Part shown: positions 37,890-50,043 of the stretch, piece by piece | Layout: every line of letters starts with the position of its first letter | Position numbering within the stretch: position 1 is the first letter of the stretch | Assembly: GCF_000833605.1 (NCBI RefSeq) | Contig: NZ_JXTG01000015.1 | Coordinates: 1 to 50,482 of the forward strand | Reading direction: 5' to 3' | DNA: 50,482 bases | DNA from: Anoxybacillus ayderensis | GTDB lineage: Bacteria; Bacillota; Bacilli; Bacillales; Anoxybacillaceae | Program-made: the position numbers and the translations under genes | The notes under the pieces: model-generated | The model's database searches: none | Told to the model about the DNA's origin: nothing | Seen by the model: only the letters and a program-made list of their open reading frames with translations

Positions 37890-39773
37890 ATGAACCGCAT
37901 TTTCCGTAATACAATCTTTTACTTGCTTATTTTCCTTGTCGTCATTGGTGTTGTGAGCTTTTTAAATGGCGGCAATCAACGGGCGGAACGGATGACGTAC
38001 GATGCGTTCATTACCCATCTAGAAAATGGTGATGTAAAGTATGTCTCGTTGAAGCCGGAGCGAGGCGTTTATGAAATTCGTGGGCAATTAAAAACTTATG
38101 CTGAAGGGCAGTTTTTTACGACATACGTAGCAAACAGCCCACAAGTTCTTCAGCGAATCGATGAGGCAGCGAAGCAGGCGAAGGTAGAAGTGTTGCCTGC
38201 TGATGAAACGAGCGGATGGGTGACGTTTTTTACGTCCATTATTCCGTTTATCATCATTTTTATTTTGTTCTTCTTTTTATTAAATCAAGCGCAAGGCGGC
38301 GGCAGCCGAGTGATGAATTTTGGCAAAAGCCGTGCGAAACTGTATAACGAAGATAAGAAGCGCGTGCGCTTTAAAGACGTTGCCGGTGCGGATGAAGAAA
38401 AGCAAGAACTTGTTGAAATTGTTGAGTTTTTAAAAGATCCTCGCAAGTTTGTCGAGCTTGGCGCTCGCATTCCAAAAGGGGTTCTTCTCGTCGGACCACC
38501 AGGAACAGGGAAAACGTTATTGGCAAGAGCTGTTGCTGGGGAAGCAGGTGTCCCGTTTTTCTCTATTAGCGGTTCAGATTTCGTTGAAATGTTTGTCGGT
38601 GTCGGTGCTTCGCGTGTACGTGATTTATTTGAAACAGCGAAGAAAAATGCTCCTTGTATCATTTTCATTGACGAGATTGATGCGGTCGGGCGTCAACGTG
38701 GTGCTGGCTTAGGTGGAGGTCACGATGAAAGGGAGCAAACATTAAACCAATTGCTTGTTGAAATGGATGGATTTAGCGGAAATGAAGGCATTATTATTAT
38801 CGCGGCAACAAACCGTCCAGACATTTTAGACCCTGCCCTTTTACGTCCAGGTCGTTTTGACCGTCAAATTACGGTTGACCGTCCAGATGTGAAAGGACGT
38901 GAAGCGGTTCTTCGTGTACACGCGCGCAACAAGCCTCTTGATGAATCTGTTGATTTAAAAGCGATTGCGATGCGTACACCTGGTTTTTCTGGTGCAGATT
39001 TAGAAAACTTATTAAATGAGGCTGCACTTGTTGCTGCTCGACGTAACAAGAAAAAAATTGATATGAGCGATATTGATGAAGCAACGGATCGTGTCATTGC
39101 TGGTCCTGCTAAGAAAAGTCGCGTCATTTCTGAAAAGGAACGAAAAATTGTCGCTTATCACGAAGCAGGTCATACAGTCATTGGCATGGTGCTTGCTGAT
39201 GCGGAAATGGTACATAAAGTAACGATTGTCCCGCGCGGTCAAGCAGGTGGCTATGCGGTCATGTTGCCAAAAGAAGATCGTTATTTTATGACAAAACCAG
39301 AATTGCTTGATAAAATTACAGGCCTTCTCGGTGGACGCGTGGCGGAGGAAATTGTTTTTGGCGAAGTGAGTACAGGAGCACATAACGATTTCCAACGTGC
39401 AACAAGCATCGCTCGTCGCATGGTTACGGAGTTTGGTATGAGCGATAAACTTGGACCGATGCAGTTTGGTCAATCTCACGGTCAAGTGTTTTTAGGTCGT
39501 GATTTGCATAACGAGCAAAACTACAGCGATCAAATCGCATACGAAATTGACCTTGAGATGCAACGCATTATTAAAGAATGTTATGAAAAAGCTAAGCGTG
39601 TATTAACAGAAAATCGCGACAAGCTAAACCTCATTGCGAATACGTTGCTTGAAGTTGAAACGCTTGATGCGGAGCAAATTAAGCATTTGTTCGAGCACGG
39701 TACGTTACCAAATCGAAATGGTGATAAACAAGAAGAGGTAAAAGTAAATATTCAAACGAAAAAAGAAGAATAA
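37890..39773 (+). CDS. ftsH: ATP-dependent zinc metalloprotease FtsH
   Basis: FtsH is a membrane-bound AAA+ protease that degrades misfolded membrane proteins and short-lived regulators such as Spo0E and Spo0M. The 627-aa product has two membrane helices (about 9-26 and 112-131) around an external domain, the AAA domain with Walker A GPPGTGKT (202-209), FIDEID (about 269-274) and the RPGRFDR region (319-325), and the zinc site HEAGH (424-428). The ATG follows GGGAGGAGG. Confidence 0.98.
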   Translation: MNRIFRNTIFYLLIFLVVIGVVSFLNGGNQRAERMTYDAFITHLENGDVKYVSLKPERGVYEIRGQLKTYAEGQFFTTYVANSPQVLQRIDEAAKQAKVEVLPADETSGWVTFFTSIIPFIIIFILFFFLLNQAQGGGSRVMNFGKSRAKLYNEDKKRVRFKDVAGADEEKQELVEIVEFLKDPRKFVELGARIPKGVLLVGPPGTGKTLLARAVAGEAGVPFFSISGSDFVEMFVGVGASRVRDLFETAKKNAPCIIFIDEIDAVGRQRGAGLGGGHDEREQTLNQLLVEMDGFSGNEGIIIIAATNRPDILDPALLRPGRFDRQITVDRPDVKGREAVLRVHARNKPLDESVDLKAIAMRTPGFSGADLENLLNEAALVAARRNKKKIDMSDIDEATDRVIAGPAKKSRVISEKERKIVAYHEAGHTVIGMVLADAEMVHKVTIVPRGQAGGYAVMLPKEDRYFMTKPELLDKITGLLGGRVAEEIVFGEVSTGAHNDFQRATSIARRMVTEFGMSDKLGPMQFGQSHGQVFLGRDLHNEQNYSDQIAYEIDLEMQRIIKECYEKAKRVLTENRDKLNLIANTLLEVETLDAEQIKHLFEHGTLPNRNGDKQEEVKVNIQTKKEE

Positions 39774-39806
39774 AGGTGTCTCTTTTTATAAGAGGCATCT
39801 TTTTTT
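39773..39806 (+). terminator. Terminator after ftsH
   Basis: An 11-bp stem with G-U pairs (AGGTGTCTCTT at about 39774-39784 with AAGAGGCATCT at 39790-39800) is followed by a T run. Confidence 0.82.
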
Positions 39807-39872
39807 ACCGTCCGCTCAAACGAGTATGGTATGATGAAAAAAGGAACAAATTGCGAAAAGTGGGGATGAGTG

Positions 39873-40646
39873 ATGATTTTTGTATTAGACGTTGGAAACA
39901 CAAATACGGTACTAGGTGTATATGATGGAGACGAACTGAAGTTTCACTGGCGCATTGAAACGAGCCGAAGCAAAACAGAAGATGAATACGGGATGATTGT
40001 GAAAATGTTGTTGCAAGATGTCGGATTGCATTTTTCTGACATTGACGGCATCATTATTTCTTCCGTTGTTCCGCCAATTATGTTTGCGTTAGAACGAATG
40101 TGTACAAAATACTTTCATATTAAGCCCCTCATTGTCGGTCCAGGCATTAAAACAGGGCTGAACATTAAGTATGACAATCCGAAAGAAGTCGGAGCAGACC
40201 GAATTGTCAATGCTGTAGCGGGCATTCATTTGTACGGTGCACCGCTTATTATCGTTGATTTCGGTACAGCAACAACATACTGTTATATTAACGAGCATAG
40301 ACAATATATGGGAGGAGCTATTGCGCCAGGTATTACGATTTCCACGGAAGCGCTTTATTCTCGAGCCGCTAAACTTCCGCGTATTGAAATTGCCCGTCCA
40401 GACGATATTATTGGGAAAAATACAGTAAGTGCGATGCAGGCTGGTATTTTATATGGATATGTCGGACAAGTAGAAGGAATTGTGTCACGGATGAAAGGAA
40501 AAAGCACTATTCCTCCAAAAGTAATTGCAACAGGTGGATTAGCATCACTAATTGCCCATGAATCGAAGGTGATTGATATCGTCGATCCGTTTTTAACGTT
40601 AAAAGGATTGCAATTGTTATATGAGCGAAACAAGAAAGGTGAGTGA
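39873..40646 (+). CDS. coaX: Type III pantothenate kinase
   Basis: CoaX carries out the first step of coenzyme A synthesis without feedback inhibition. The 257-aa ASKHA-fold protein has [12 protein letters not shown] at the N-terminus, [11 protein letters not shown] and [11 protein letters not shown], matching B. subtilis YacB/CoaX. ATG at 39873 is preferred to the GTG at 39870. It ends just before hslO, with the next binding site inside its last codons. Confidence 0.95.
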   Translation: MIFVLDVGNTNTVLGVYDGDELKFHWRIETSRSKTEDEYGMIVKMLLQDVGLHFSDIDGIIISSVVPPIMFALERMCTKYFHIKPLIVGPGIKTGLNIKYDNPKEVGADRIVNAVAGIHLYGAPLIIVDFGTATTYCYINEHRQYMGGAIAPGITISTEALYSRAAKLPRIEIARPDDIIGKNTVSAMQAGILYGYVGQVEGIVSRMKGKSTIPPKVIATGGLASLIAHESKVIDIVDPFLTLKGLQLLYERNKKGE

Positions 40647-40651
40647 CAGCA

Positions 40652-41539
40652 ATGGCAGATTATTTAGTAAAAGCGTTGGCATACGATGGTCAAGTGCGAG
40701 CGTATGCAGCACGAACAACAGAAACGGTTCAGGAGGCACAAAGGCGACATGAAACGTGGCCAACAGCGTCTGCTGCTTTAGGTCGTGCCATGACGGCGGG
40801 TGTGATGATGGGGGCCATGTTAAAAGGAGATAGCCAAATTACAATTAAAATTGAAGGTGGTGGACCTATTGGACATATTCTTGTTGATAGTAACGCCAAA
40901 GGACATGTGCGTGGCTACGTATCCAATCCACATGTTCATTTTGAATTAAATGCGAATGGGAAGCTCGATGTCGCCCGGGCAGTTGGGACAAATGGGACAT
41001 TAACAGTGGTGAAAGACTTAGGGTTACGCGATTATTTTACAGGACAAGTTCCGCTCGTATCTGGAGAACTTGGTGAAGACTTTACATACTATTTCGTTTC
41101 CTCTGAACAAACGCCATCGTCCGTTGGGGTTGGTGTGTTAGTTAACCCAGATTATACGATATTAGCGGCTGGTGGTTTTATTTTACAACTCATGCCGGGA
41201 ACAGAAGAAAAAACAATTGCCGACATTGAAAAAAATTTAGCTACTATTCCGCCGATCTCCAAAATGATCGAAAGTGGTTTGACGCCGGAACAAATTTTAT
41301 ATGAACTGCTCGGTGGGGAACAAAATGTAAAAATTCTCGAAACGATGCCCGTGTCATTTGTTTGTCGTTGCTCGCGTGAACGAGTAGCAGATGCCATTAT
41401 TAGCTTGGGAGCGGAAGAAATTCAGCAAATGATTGATGAGGAAGGGAAAGCGGAAGCATCTTGTCATTTTTGTAATGAAACGTACACATTTTCGGCCGAA
41501 GATCTTGAGGAGTTAAAAAAATTAGCAAAACAAAAATAA
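40652..41539 (+). CDS. hslO: Redox-regulated chaperone Hsp33
   Basis: Hsp33 is a holdase chaperone turned on by oxidation of its zinc-bound cysteines. The 295-aa product has the four ligands C238 and C240 (CRC) and C271 and C274 (CHFC), typical of the family. ATG at 40652 follows GGTGAG. An in-frame GTG at 40643 overlaps the coaX end. In B. subtilis yacD, a foldase-like gene, lies between hslO and cysK; here the next gene is cysK directly. Confidence 0.95.
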   Translation: MADYLVKALAYDGQVRAYAARTTETVQEAQRRHETWPTASAALGRAMTAGVMMGAMLKGDSQITIKIEGGGPIGHILVDSNAKGHVRGYVSNPHVHFELNANGKLDVARAVGTNGTLTVVKDLGLRDYFTGQVPLVSGELGEDFTYYFVSSEQTPSSVGVGVLVNPDYTILAAGGFILQLMPGTEEKTIADIEKNLATIPPISKMIESGLTPEQILYELLGGEQNVKILETMPVSFVCRCSRERVADAIISLGAEEIQQMIDEEGKAEASCHFCNETYTFSAEDLEELKKLAKQK

Positions 41540-41543
41540 ATGA

Positions 41544-41572
41544 TTGACAATTTCGAAAATAACTGATAAATT
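41544..41572 (+). promoter_or_regulatory. cysK promoter
   Basis: TTGACA (41544-41549) and TAAATT (41567-41572) are 17 bp apart. The sequence around the -10 and downstream is AT-rich; a CymR site is possible, as at B. subtilis cysK, but was not recognised with confidence. Confidence 0.7.
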
Positions 41573-41616
41573 GGTTACAAATTCTATAAAAATACTCGGG
41601 ATTAGGGGTGGATGAA

Positions 41617-42543
41617 ATGGCGCGTGTAGTACAATCCATTACAGAGTTAATTGGTCAAACACCGGTAGTAAAGTTAAATCGCATCGTTGATGAAAATAGC
41701 GCAGACGTATATTTGAAGTTAGAGTTTATGAATCCGGGAAGCAGCGTAAAAGACCGGATTGCGCTTGCGATGATTGAAGCAGCAGAAAAAGCCGGGAAAA
41801 TTCAGCCTGGGGATACAATCATTGAACCGACAAGTGGAAATACGGGAATTGGTTTAGCGATGGTTGCTGCTGCAAAAGGATATAAAGCCATTTTTGTTAT
41901 GCCTGATACGATGAGTTTAGAGCGTCGCAACTTACTTCGCGCTTATGGAGCGGAGCTTGTGTTAACCCCAGGGAGCGAAGGGATGCGAGGTGCTATTCAA
42001 AAAGCAGAGCAGCTTGCACAAGAGCACGGTTATTTTATGCCGCAACAATTTAAAAACGAAGCAAATCCGGAAGTGCATCGTTTAACGACAGGAAAAGAAA
42101 TCGTTGAACAAATGGGCGATCAATTAGATGCGTTTGTAGCTGGCATTGGAACGGGTGGAACGATTACAGGAGCTGGAGAAGTGTTGCGCCAAGCATACCC
42201 AAACATTAAAATTTATGCTGTTGAACCAGCTGACTCTCCTGTGCTTTCAGGTGGAAAACCAGGTCCGCATAAAATACAAGGTATCGGTGCAGGATTCGTC
42301 CCAGATATTTTAAATACATCCATTTACGATGAAGTCGTCACTGTAAAGACAGAAGAAGCATTTGCAGCGGCTCGTCTAGCTGCTCGCCAAGAAGGTATTT
42401 TAGGAGGCATTTCATCTGGTGCAGCGATTCATGTAGCATTGCAAGTGGCGAAAAAATTAGGAAAAGGAAAGAAAGTGTTAGCAATTATTCCAAGTAACGG
42501 TGAACGTTATTTGAGCACACCACTATATCAGTTTGAAGAATAA
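41617..42543 (+). CDS. cysK: Cysteine synthase (O-acetylserine thiol-lyase)
   Basis: CysK makes cysteine from O-acetylserine and sulfide with PLP. The 308-aa product has the PLP lysine K45 in [15 protein letters not shown] (72-77) and the GTGGTITG phosphate loop. In Bacillus CysK also acts with CymR as a sulfur sensor. ATG at 41617 follows GGGGTGG; the GTG at 41608 overlaps the binding site. It has its own promoter and a strong terminator. Confidence 0.97.
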   Translation: MARVVQSITELIGQTPVVKLNRIVDENSADVYLKLEFMNPGSSVKDRIALAMIEAAEKAGKIQPGDTIIEPTSGNTGIGLAMVAAAKGYKAIFVMPDTMSLERRNLLRAYGAELVLTPGSEGMRGAIQKAEQLAQEHGYFMPQQFKNEANPEVHRLTTGKEIVEQMGDQLDAFVAGIGTGGTITGAGEVLRQAYPNIKIYAVEPADSPVLSGGKPGPHKIQGIGAGFVPDILNTSIYDEVVTVKTEEAFAAARLAARQEGILGGISSGAAIHVALQVAKKLGKGKKVLAIIPSNGERYLSTPLYQFEE

Positions 42544-42575
42544 TTCGGCAAGGACATTCTTGCCGAATTTTTTTT
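42542..42575 (+). terminator. Terminator after cysK
   Basis: A perfect 11-bp stem, AATTCGGCAAG (42542-42552) with CTTGCCGAATT (42559-42569), is followed by six T. Confidence 0.93.
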
Positions 42576-42639
42576 CGTGATTGTTTCTATATGTTCGTTG
42601 TACAATAAGCGTATGGACTGATGGAGAGGAGTGACATCT

Positions 42640-44064
42640 TTGAGCCAGCAAAAGCGACGACCGATGATGAAAAAAATCTCATACGCACAACGTGACTGGT
42701 TTTCGCAATATAAAGCATTGTCGCGAAAACAGTTGCATCATGTTTTGCTTGAAAGCGGTCGGGACGGCCGATACAGTATTATCGGCTTACAACCATTTGC
42801 GGTTGTCATTGGAAAAGATGACAAGTTGACAGTGTGGCAGAAGCATCGCACAGAGACGTTTGAAGGGAATATATTGCAATCATTAAAAAAATGGTTGAAT
42901 CAATGGAGGATAGACAAATTAGAGGAAGGTCCAGACTTTCAAGGTGGGGCGATCGGCTACATTAGTTACGATTGTGCCCGGTATATTGAAAAGCTCCCTT
43001 CGATCGCACGTGACGATTTAAACATGCCTGATTTATATTTTTTAGTATTTGACGATGTGTTTGTATATGACCATGATGAATCATCTCTTTATTTTATTAC
43101 TCATTATGTAAATGGGGAAGAACGCCAAGCGCGTGAACGTCTTGAACGGTACGAGCAATTATGGACAACGGAATTTACCGATGCTTCTCGTCCGTTTATT
43201 CCGAACTATGAAAAAGAAGAAACGGTGTCAATGAGCGAAGAGCAGTTTATGGAAGCTGTCGAAAAAGTGCGTGCGTATATTGCGCAAGGCGATGTTTTTC
43301 AAGTGAACTTGTCTGTGCGACAGTCGAAACGGTTACTTACTCATCCGTTTGCGATTTATGAAAAATTACGTACATTAAATCCATCACCATACATGGCATA
43401 TATGCATTTTCCTGAATTTCAAATCGTGAGCGGCTCCCCAGAGTTACTTGTAAAAAAGAAGGGGGAGTATGTGAGTACACGTCCGATTGCAGGAACGCGT
43501 TCACGTGGTAAAACAATTCAAGAAGATGAACAAATTGCTCAGTCATTATTAGCAAACGAAAAAGAGCGAGCGGAACATTTAATGCTTGTTGATCTGGAGC
43601 GTAATGATCTTGGACGTGTATGTGCATATGGGACGGTACACGTAGACGAGTTTATGGTAATTGAAAAATATTCTCATGTAATGCATCTCGTTTCCCATGT
43701 TTCTGGACGACTTGCAGAAGGGAAAGATGCGTTTGATGTGATATCAGCTGTGTTTCCAGGTGGAACGATTACAGGGGCTCCGAAAGTACGAACAATGGAA
43801 ATTATCGAAGAGCTAGAGCCTGTTCGACGTGGTGTTTACACAGGTTCCATTGGTTGGATCGGATTTAACGGCGATATGGAGCTAAACATTGCGATTCGAA
43901 CGATGATTGCGAAAGATGGTCTTGCCTATGTACAGGCAGGGGCAGGAATCGTTATTGATTCTCAACCAGAACATGAATATAAAGAATGTTTAAAGAAAGC
44001 ATTTGCCTTATGGAAAGCAAAAGAGCTGAGCGAAGAAGAGTATGTACAATTAAGCATGAGGTGA
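42640..44064 (+). CDS. pabB: Aminodeoxychorismate synthase component I
   Basis: PabB converts chorismate with PabA-supplied ammonia to aminodeoxychorismate, the first committed step to PABA and folate. The 474-aa product has an N-terminal region and a chorismate-binding domain with [43 protein letters not shown] and [22 protein letters not shown] at 42640 is chosen because it lies 9 bases after GAGAGGAG; the GTG at 42631 overlaps it. The family includes anthranilate synthase TrpE, but position next to pabA-pabC-folP favours PabB. Confidence 0.93.
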   Translation: MSQQKRRPMMKKISYAQRDWFSQYKALSRKQLHHVLLESGRDGRYSIIGLQPFAVVIGKDDKLTVWQKHRTETFEGNILQSLKKWLNQWRIDKLEEGPDFQGGAIGYISYDCARYIEKLPSIARDDLNMPDLYFLVFDDVFVYDHDESSLYFITHYVNGEERQARERLERYEQLWTTEFTDASRPFIPNYEKEETVSMSEEQFMEAVEKVRAYIAQGDVFQVNLSVRQSKRLLTHPFAIYEKLRTLNPSPYMAYMHFPEFQIVSGSPELLVKKKGEYVSTRPIAGTRSRGKTIQEDEQIAQSLLANEKERAEHLMLVDLERNDLGRVCAYGTVHVDEFMVIEKYSHVMHLVSHVSGRLAEGKDAFDVISAVFPGGTITGAPKVRTMEIIEELEPVRRGVYTGSIGWIGFNGDMELNIAIRTMIAKDGLAYVQAGAGIVIDSQPEHEYKECLKKAFALWKAKELSEEEYVQLSMR

Positions 44065-44069
44065 GCAAA

Positions 44070-44645
44070 ATGATTTTAATGATTGATAATTATGATTCAT
44101 TTACGTATAACTTAGTCCAATATTTAGGGCAATTAGGGGAAGAATTAATCGTTAAACGAAACGATGAAGTAACGATTGCTCAAATTGAACAACTTCAGCC
44201 ACATTTTTTAATGATTTCGCCTGGTCCTTGCAGTCCGAATGAAGCAGGCATCAGCATGGAGGCGATTCAATATTTCGCAGGGAAGGTCCCGATTTTTGGT
44301 GTATGTCTTGGTCACCAGTCGATTGCGCAAGTGTTTGGCGGGGAAGTTGTTCGGGCGGAACGTTTAATGCACGGGAAAACATCGCCCATTTTTCATGATG
44401 GAAAGACGATTTTTACTCAAATTCCGAATCCGTTTACCGCTACGCGTTATCATTCGTTAATTGTAAAAAGAGAAACATTGCCCGATTGCTTTGACATTTC
44501 CGCATGGACAGAAGAAGGAGAAATTATGGCTATTCGCCATAAAACATTGCCGATTGAAGGGGTGCAGTTTCATCCTGAGTCGATCATGACGGAATATGGT
44601 TTAGAGATGCTTAAAAATTTCATTACACTATATAGACGAAAGTGA
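44070..44645 (+). CDS. pabA: Glutamine amidotransferase PabA/TrpG
   Basis: This class I amidotransferase supplies ammonia to PabB; in Bacillus the same subunit also serves anthranilate synthase TrpE, since the trp operon lacks trpG. The 191-aa product has nucleophile C79 in GVCLGHQS, and H168 and E170 in QFHPES. ATG at 44070 follows GAGGTGAG. The gap to pabB is 5 bases. Confidence 0.94.
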   Translation: MILMIDNYDSFTYNLVQYLGQLGEELIVKRNDEVTIAQIEQLQPHFLMISPGPCSPNEAGISMEAIQYFAGKVPIFGVCLGHQSIAQVFGGEVVRAERLMHGKTSPIFHDGKTIFTQIPNPFTATRYHSLIVKRETLPDCFDISAWTEEGEIMAIRHKTLPIEGVQFHPESIMTEYGLEMLKNFITLYRRK

Positions 44646-44651
44646 TGCCTT

Positions 44652-45521
44652 ATGTTCGTTTATGTAAATGGACAAGTTGTAAAAAAGGAAGATGCTCGTA
44701 TTTCTCCGTTTGATCATGGATTTATGTATGGGCTTGGGGTGTTTGAAACGTTTCGCGTATATGATGGACATCCATTTTTGCTTGATGATCATTTAGCTCG
44801 TCTTCATAACGGACTCGATATGCTCAACATTTCATGTTCTATCACTCGAAATGATGTTTTGCATATTCTTTCCCAATTGTTACAGGCTAACGGTTATCGC
44901 GATGCGTATGTTCGTTTAAACGTTTCAGCTGGAATCGGAGATGTTGGGTTGCAAGTGGAACAATATACACATCCGACGATCATTATGTATATGAAACGTA
45001 TTCCAGCCTTTGCGGAAGAGAAAGTATGTAAAACTTTACAAGTGAAACGAAATACGCCAGAAGGGTGTATTCGCTTAAAATCGCATCACTATTTAAACAA
45101 TATTTTAGGTAAAAGGGAAATTGGTCATCATCCAAATGTAGAAGGCATTTTCCTTACAGAAGAAGGATGTGTAGCAGAAGGGATTGTTTCTAACATTTTC
45201 TGGGTGAAAGATGGTGTTGTGTACACCCCTGCCGTACAAACGGGGATTTTAAACGGTGTGACCCGAATGTTTGTGATCGATTTACTACACTCATGGGGCA
45301 TTCGTGTGGAAGAAGGTTTTTATTCGCTACAACAGCTAAAAAGCGCAGATGAAATCTTTTTAACAAATTCCATTCAAGAAGTTGTGCCGGTTTGTCGGCT
45401 AGATGAGGATATATATCCCGGGAAATGTGGGGAAATAACAAAACGTCTACAACGTGCGTACGCATCGTTTACAACGCATTTATGGACAAGGTACGACAGA
45501 AAGGATGGGTACGTCAATTGA
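44652..45521 (+). CDS. pabC: Aminodeoxychorismate lyase
   Basis: PabC cleaves aminodeoxychorismate to PABA and pyruvate. The 289-aa product is a fold-type IV PLP enzyme with SPFDHGFMYGLGVFETFRVYDG at the N-terminus, the PLP lysine K143 in RLKSHHYLNN and EGIVSNIFW. It is related to branched-chain aminotransferases, but the context favours PabC. Its stop codon TGA overlaps the TTG start of folP. Confidence 0.93.
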   Translation: MFVYVNGQVVKKEDARISPFDHGFMYGLGVFETFRVYDGHPFLLDDHLARLHNGLDMLNISCSITRNDVLHILSQLLQANGYRDAYVRLNVSAGIGDVGLQVEQYTHPTIIMYMKRIPAFAEEKVCKTLQVKRNTPEGCIRLKSHHYLNNILGKREIGHHPNVEGIFLTEEGCVAEGIVSNIFWVKDGVVYTPAVQTGILNGVTRMFVIDLLHSWGIRVEEGFYSLQQLKSADEIFLTNSIQEVVPVCRLDEDIYPGKCGEITKRLQRAYASFTTHLWTRYDRKDGYVN

Positions 45522-46339
45522 TTAATGTCATTTATTGCGGAAAGCATAAGTTAGATTTACGAAAACAAACAGTTATTATGGGCATTTTAAACGCAACTCC
45601 TGATTCTTTTTCTGATGGTGGGAAGTTCAATCACGTAGAGCAGGCAATTGAACGGGCAAAACAACTTGTAGCTGAGGGAGCGCACATCATTGATATCGGG
45701 GGCGAATCAACTCGCCCCGGGGCTGAAAAAGTACCGCTTGAAGAAGAATTGCGTCGCGTCATTCCCATTGTGGAAGCAGTAGCCAAAGCGGTGGATGTGC
45801 CAATTTCTATCGATACGTATAAAGCAGAAGTCGCAAAACAAGCCATTGAAGCAGGGGCTACGATGATTAACGATGTTTGGGGAGCAAAAGCCGATCCGAA
45901 TATGGCTAAAGTAGCGGCTAATTACGGTGTTCCGATTGTATTAATGCATAATCGTCACGATCGCAATTATAAACATTTTATTTCAGATATGATCAATGAT
46001 TTAAAAGAGAGTATTCATCTCGTAAAGCAAGCAGGTGTGACCGATGAACAAATTATTATCGATCCAGGTATTGGTTTTGCTAAAACAGTAGAGCATAATT
46101 TAGAAGTGATGCGTCGATTAGATGAGTTTGCAGTCCTTGATTATCCTATTTTGTTAGGAACATCACGAAAGTCATTTATTGGGCATGTGCTTGATTTACC
46201 CGTCCACGAACGAGTAGAAGGAACAGGAGCAACCGTTTGTCTCGGCATTGCGAAAGGCGTGCATATCGTTCGTGTACATGACGTTTTACCGATCGCTAGA
46301 ATGGCTAAAATGATGGATGCGATGATCGGGAGAGGGTGA
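45518..46339 (+). CDS. folP: Dihydropteroate synthase
   Basis: FolP joins PABA to 6-hydroxymethyl-dihydropterin pyrophosphate to give dihydropteroate; it is the sulfonamide target (Sul in B. subtilis). The roughly 273-aa product has MGILNATPDSFSDGG, DIGGESTRPGA, SIDTYKA and LMHNRHDR, and the C-terminal GTSRKSFIG. The start is not certain: TTG at 45518 overlaps the pabC stop (TTGA) and suits a coupled gene, but its binding site is weak. An ATG at 45482 is in frame inside pabC. Confidence 0.93.
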   Translation: MINVIYCGKHKLDLRKQTVIMGILNATPDSFSDGGKFNHVEQAIERAKQLVAEGAHIIDIGGESTRPGAEKVPLEEELRRVIPIVEAVAKAVDVPISIDTYKAEVAKQAIEAGATMINDVWGAKADPNMAKVAANYGVPIVLMHNRHDRNYKHFISDMINDLKESIHLVKQAGVTDEQIIIDPGIGFAKTVEHNLEVMRRLDEFAVLDYPILLGTSRKSFIGHVLDLPVHERVEGTGATVCLGIAKGVHIVRVHDVLPIARMAKMMDAMIGRG

Positions 46340-46343
46340 GAGT

Positions 46344-46706
46344 ATGAGCGATAAAATTTACGTTCAGCAAATGGAGTTTTACGGTTATCACGGGGTGTTT
46401 CCTGAGGAAAATAAACTCGGTCAACGTTTTTACGTTGATGTTATGATTGAAACGGATTTAAGAAAAGCAGGTGTAACGGACGATTTAAGTGAAACGGTTA
46501 ATTACGCACATATATATGACATATGTCAAAGTATCGTTGAAGGAAAGCCGTTTAAATTGATCGAGGCAGTAGCGGAACGTATTGCTGAGCAAATTTTATC
46601 TACGTATACAACGATTTCGTCGTGTACAGTCAAGGTGACGAAGCCAAATCCACCTATTAAAGGTCACTATGCGTATGTGGCAGTTGAAATGACGAGAGGG
46701 CGTTAA
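46344..46706 (+). CDS. folB: Dihydroneopterin aldolase
   Basis: FolB converts dihydroneopterin to 6-hydroxymethyl-dihydropterin and glycolaldehyde. The 120-aa product has the family motifs YGYHGVFPEENKLGQRF and a C-terminal KPNPPIKGHYAYVAVE. Length equals the B. subtilis enzyme. The ATG follows AGAGGGTGAG. The gene is 4 bases downstream of folP and 3 bases before folK. Confidence 0.95.
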   Translation: MSDKIYVQQMEFYGYHGVFPEENKLGQRFYVDVMIETDLRKAGVTDDLSETVNYAHIYDICQSIVEGKPFKLIEAVAERIAEQILSTYTTISSCTVKVTKPNPPIKGHYAYVAVEMTRGR

Positions 46707-46709
46707 CAA

Positions 46710-47246
46710 ATGGAACATATTGCTTATATTGCATTAGGCTCAAATATAGGAGATCGTTTTGATTATTTACGTAAAGCGGTCACGGCTTTAAATAACCATT
46801 CATGTATTTCTGTTTTAGCGACATCTTCCGTTTATGAAACAGATCCGGTTGGATATGTCGAACAAGCTTGTTTTTTAAATATGGTTGTAAAGGTTGCTAC
46901 GTCGCTATCTCCATTTGCTTTGTTAGAAGCAACGATGGACATTGAAAAACAGTTTGGTCGAAAACGAGAAGTTCATTGGGGGCCACGAACGTTAGACCTT
47001 GACATTTTGCTATATAATCACGAAAATATTGAAACAGAACAACTTATCATTCCGCATCCGCGCATGTATGAACGGGCGTTTGTATTAATCCCGTTGTTTG
47101 AAATAGATGAATCGCTAATTATTCCTTCCGTTCAACGTCCTTTACGTTCGTACGTTGAACAGTTATCGGACCAAGGTGTTCGTATATGGAAAAGTCGCAA
47201 AGCGGTGGAGGAACAATTTATGTTAGCAAGAAAGGAGGGAGTTTAA
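46710..47246 (+). CDS. folK: 2-amino-4-hydroxy-6-hydroxymethyldihydropteridine pyrophosphokinase
   Basis: FolK activates hydroxymethyl-dihydropterin with ATP for FolP. The 178-aa product has IALGSNIGDR, VYETDPVGYVEQACFLN and GPRTLDLDILLYN, which carries the magnesium-binding aspartates. The TAA stop overlaps the ATG of dusB. B. subtilis has yazB, a small regulator gene, between folK and dusB; it is missing here. Confidence 0.95.
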   Translation: MEHIAYIALGSNIGDRFDYLRKAVTALNNHSCISVLATSSVYETDPVGYVEQACFLNMVVKVATSLSPFALLEATMDIEKQFGRKREVHWGPRTLDLDILLYNHENIETEQLIIPHPRMYERAFVLIPLFEIDESLIIPSVQRPLRSYVEQLSDQGVRIWKSRKAVEEQFMLARKEGV

Positions 47247-48247
47247 TGTTTAAAATCGGAAATGTACAAATTAATAATCCTGTCGTGCTTGCTCCGATGG
47301 CGGGCGTATGTAATTCAGCTTTTCGTCTAACTGTAAAAGAGTTTGGTGCAGGACTTGTTTGTGCAGAGATGGTTAGCGATAAAGCGATTTTATTTAATAA
47401 TCCAAAAACAATGGGCATGCTCTATATTGATGAGCGTGAAAAACCATTAAGCTTGCAAATTTTTGGTGGAGAAAAAGAAACGCTTGTACAAGCGGCCAAA
47501 TATGTAGATAAGCATACGAATGCGGACATTATTGATATTAACATGGGATGCCCTGTTCCGAAAATTACAAAATGTGATGCGGGGGCAAAATGGCTATTAG
47601 ATCCAAATAAAATTTACGACATGGTAGCGGCGGTTGTTGATGCCGTAGAAAAGCCTGTAACGGTAAAAATGCGGATTGGTTGGGATGAAAACCACATTTA
47701 TGCTGTTGAAAATGCTCAGGCGGTGGAACGAGCAGGCGGACAAGCTGTTGCAGTCCATGGGCGAACACGCGTACAAATGTATGAAGGAAAAGCGGATTGG
47801 AACGTTATTAAACAAGTAAAAGAAGCCGTTCGCATTCCTGTTATCGGTAACGGCGATGTCCAGACTCCTCAAGATGCAAAACGAATGTTAGAGCAAACGG
47901 GCGTCGATGGTGTGATGATTGGCCGAGCTGCCCTTGGTAATCCGTGGATGATTTATCGTACAGTTCGTTATTTGGAAACAGGTGATCTCATTCCGGAACC
48001 ATCTGTGCGTGAAAAAATCGAAGTATGCATTTTGCATTTAGATCGTTTAATCGCTTTGAAAAACGAGTATATCGCTGTAAAAGAAATGCGCAAACATGCT
48101 GCGTGGTACTTAAAAGGTATTCGTGGAAACGCCAAAGTGCGCAATGCGATTAACGAATGCCAGACGCGCGATGAGCTTGTGACGTTACTTATGAATTTTG
48201 TCGAAGAAGTTGAAGCAAAAGAAAGTGATGTTGTGATGGAAGTATAA
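47246..48247 (+). CDS. dusB: tRNA-dihydrouridine synthase DusB
   Basis: This FMN enzyme reduces uridines in the tRNA D-loop. The 333-aa product has LAPMAGVCNSAFR, the catalytic cysteine C102 in NMGCPVPKITK and the FMN-binding GNGDVQ and GVMIGRAALGNPW motifs of a TIM-barrel domain, with a helical C-terminus. The ATG overlaps the folK stop (TAATG) and follows the strong AAAGGAGGGAG. It equals the length of B. subtilis YacF/DusB. Its place in the folate operon is conserved. Confidence 0.95.
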   Translation: MFKIGNVQINNPVVLAPMAGVCNSAFRLTVKEFGAGLVCAEMVSDKAILFNNPKTMGMLYIDEREKPLSLQIFGGEKETLVQAAKYVDKHTNADIIDINMGCPVPKITKCDAGAKWLLDPNKIYDMVAAVVDAVEKPVTVKMRIGWDENHIYAVENAQAVERAGGQAVAVHGRTRVQMYEGKADWNVIKQVKEAVRIPVIGNGDVQTPQDAKRMLEQTGVDGVMIGRAALGNPWMIYRTVRYLETGDLIPEPSVREKIEVCILHLDRLIALKNEYIAVKEMRKHAAWYLKGIRGNAKVRNAINECQTRDELVTLLMNFVEEVEAKESDVVMEV

Positions 48248-48279
48248 AGCATACTGTCAGCTCATGCTGGCAGTATGGC
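48248..48279 (+). promoter_or_regulatory. Hairpin between dusB and lysS
   Basis: GCATACTGTCAGC (48249-48261) pairs with GCTGGCAGTATG (48266-48277), one G-U, around TCAT. It is followed by TTAAAAAAT rather than a T run, so it is a weak terminator on the + strand at best. It may instead mark an RNA processing or stability site. Confidence 0.5.
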
Positions 48280-48290
48280 TTAAAAAATAA

Positions 48291-49799
<1,509 letters not shown>

Positions 49800-49804
49800 T
49801 TGCG

Positions 49805-49832
49805 AAAGTCCCGAGATGATCGGGACTTTTTT
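49805..49832 (+). terminator. Terminator after lysS
   Basis: A perfect 10-bp stem, AAAGTCCCGA (49805-49814) with TCGGGACTTT (49820-49829), is followed by T. Confidence 0.92.
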
Positions 49833-49854
49833 AAAAAAAAAGAGAAAAAATATA

Positions 49855-49964
49855 TTGCTAAAAGATAATCAAATATGATATATTACTAATCGTCCGTGTT
49901 GAAGATAACACGAAAAAGTAAAAAATAAAAAAGTGTTGACAAGAAAAATCGTAAATGTTATATT
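49855..49964 (+). promoter_or_regulatory. Tandem rRNA promoters
   Basis: P1 is TTGCTA (49855-49860) and TATATT (49879-49884), 18 bp apart. P2 is TTGACA (49936-49941) and TATATT (49959-49964), 17 bp apart. A-rich tracts before P2 may be UP elements. Tandem promoters are normal for Bacillus rRNA operons. Confidence 0.8.
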
Positions 49965-50043
49965 GAAAAGGTCGCTTCAAAAGCGACAAGATGTTCCTTG
50001 AAAACTGAACGAAGCGAAAAGCGTACAGAAGCTAAGGATAACT

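Noticed and set aside
38285-39485. Several minus-strand ORFs opposite ftsH
   Set aside because: They are a codon-bias shadow of the real gene and show no start signals.
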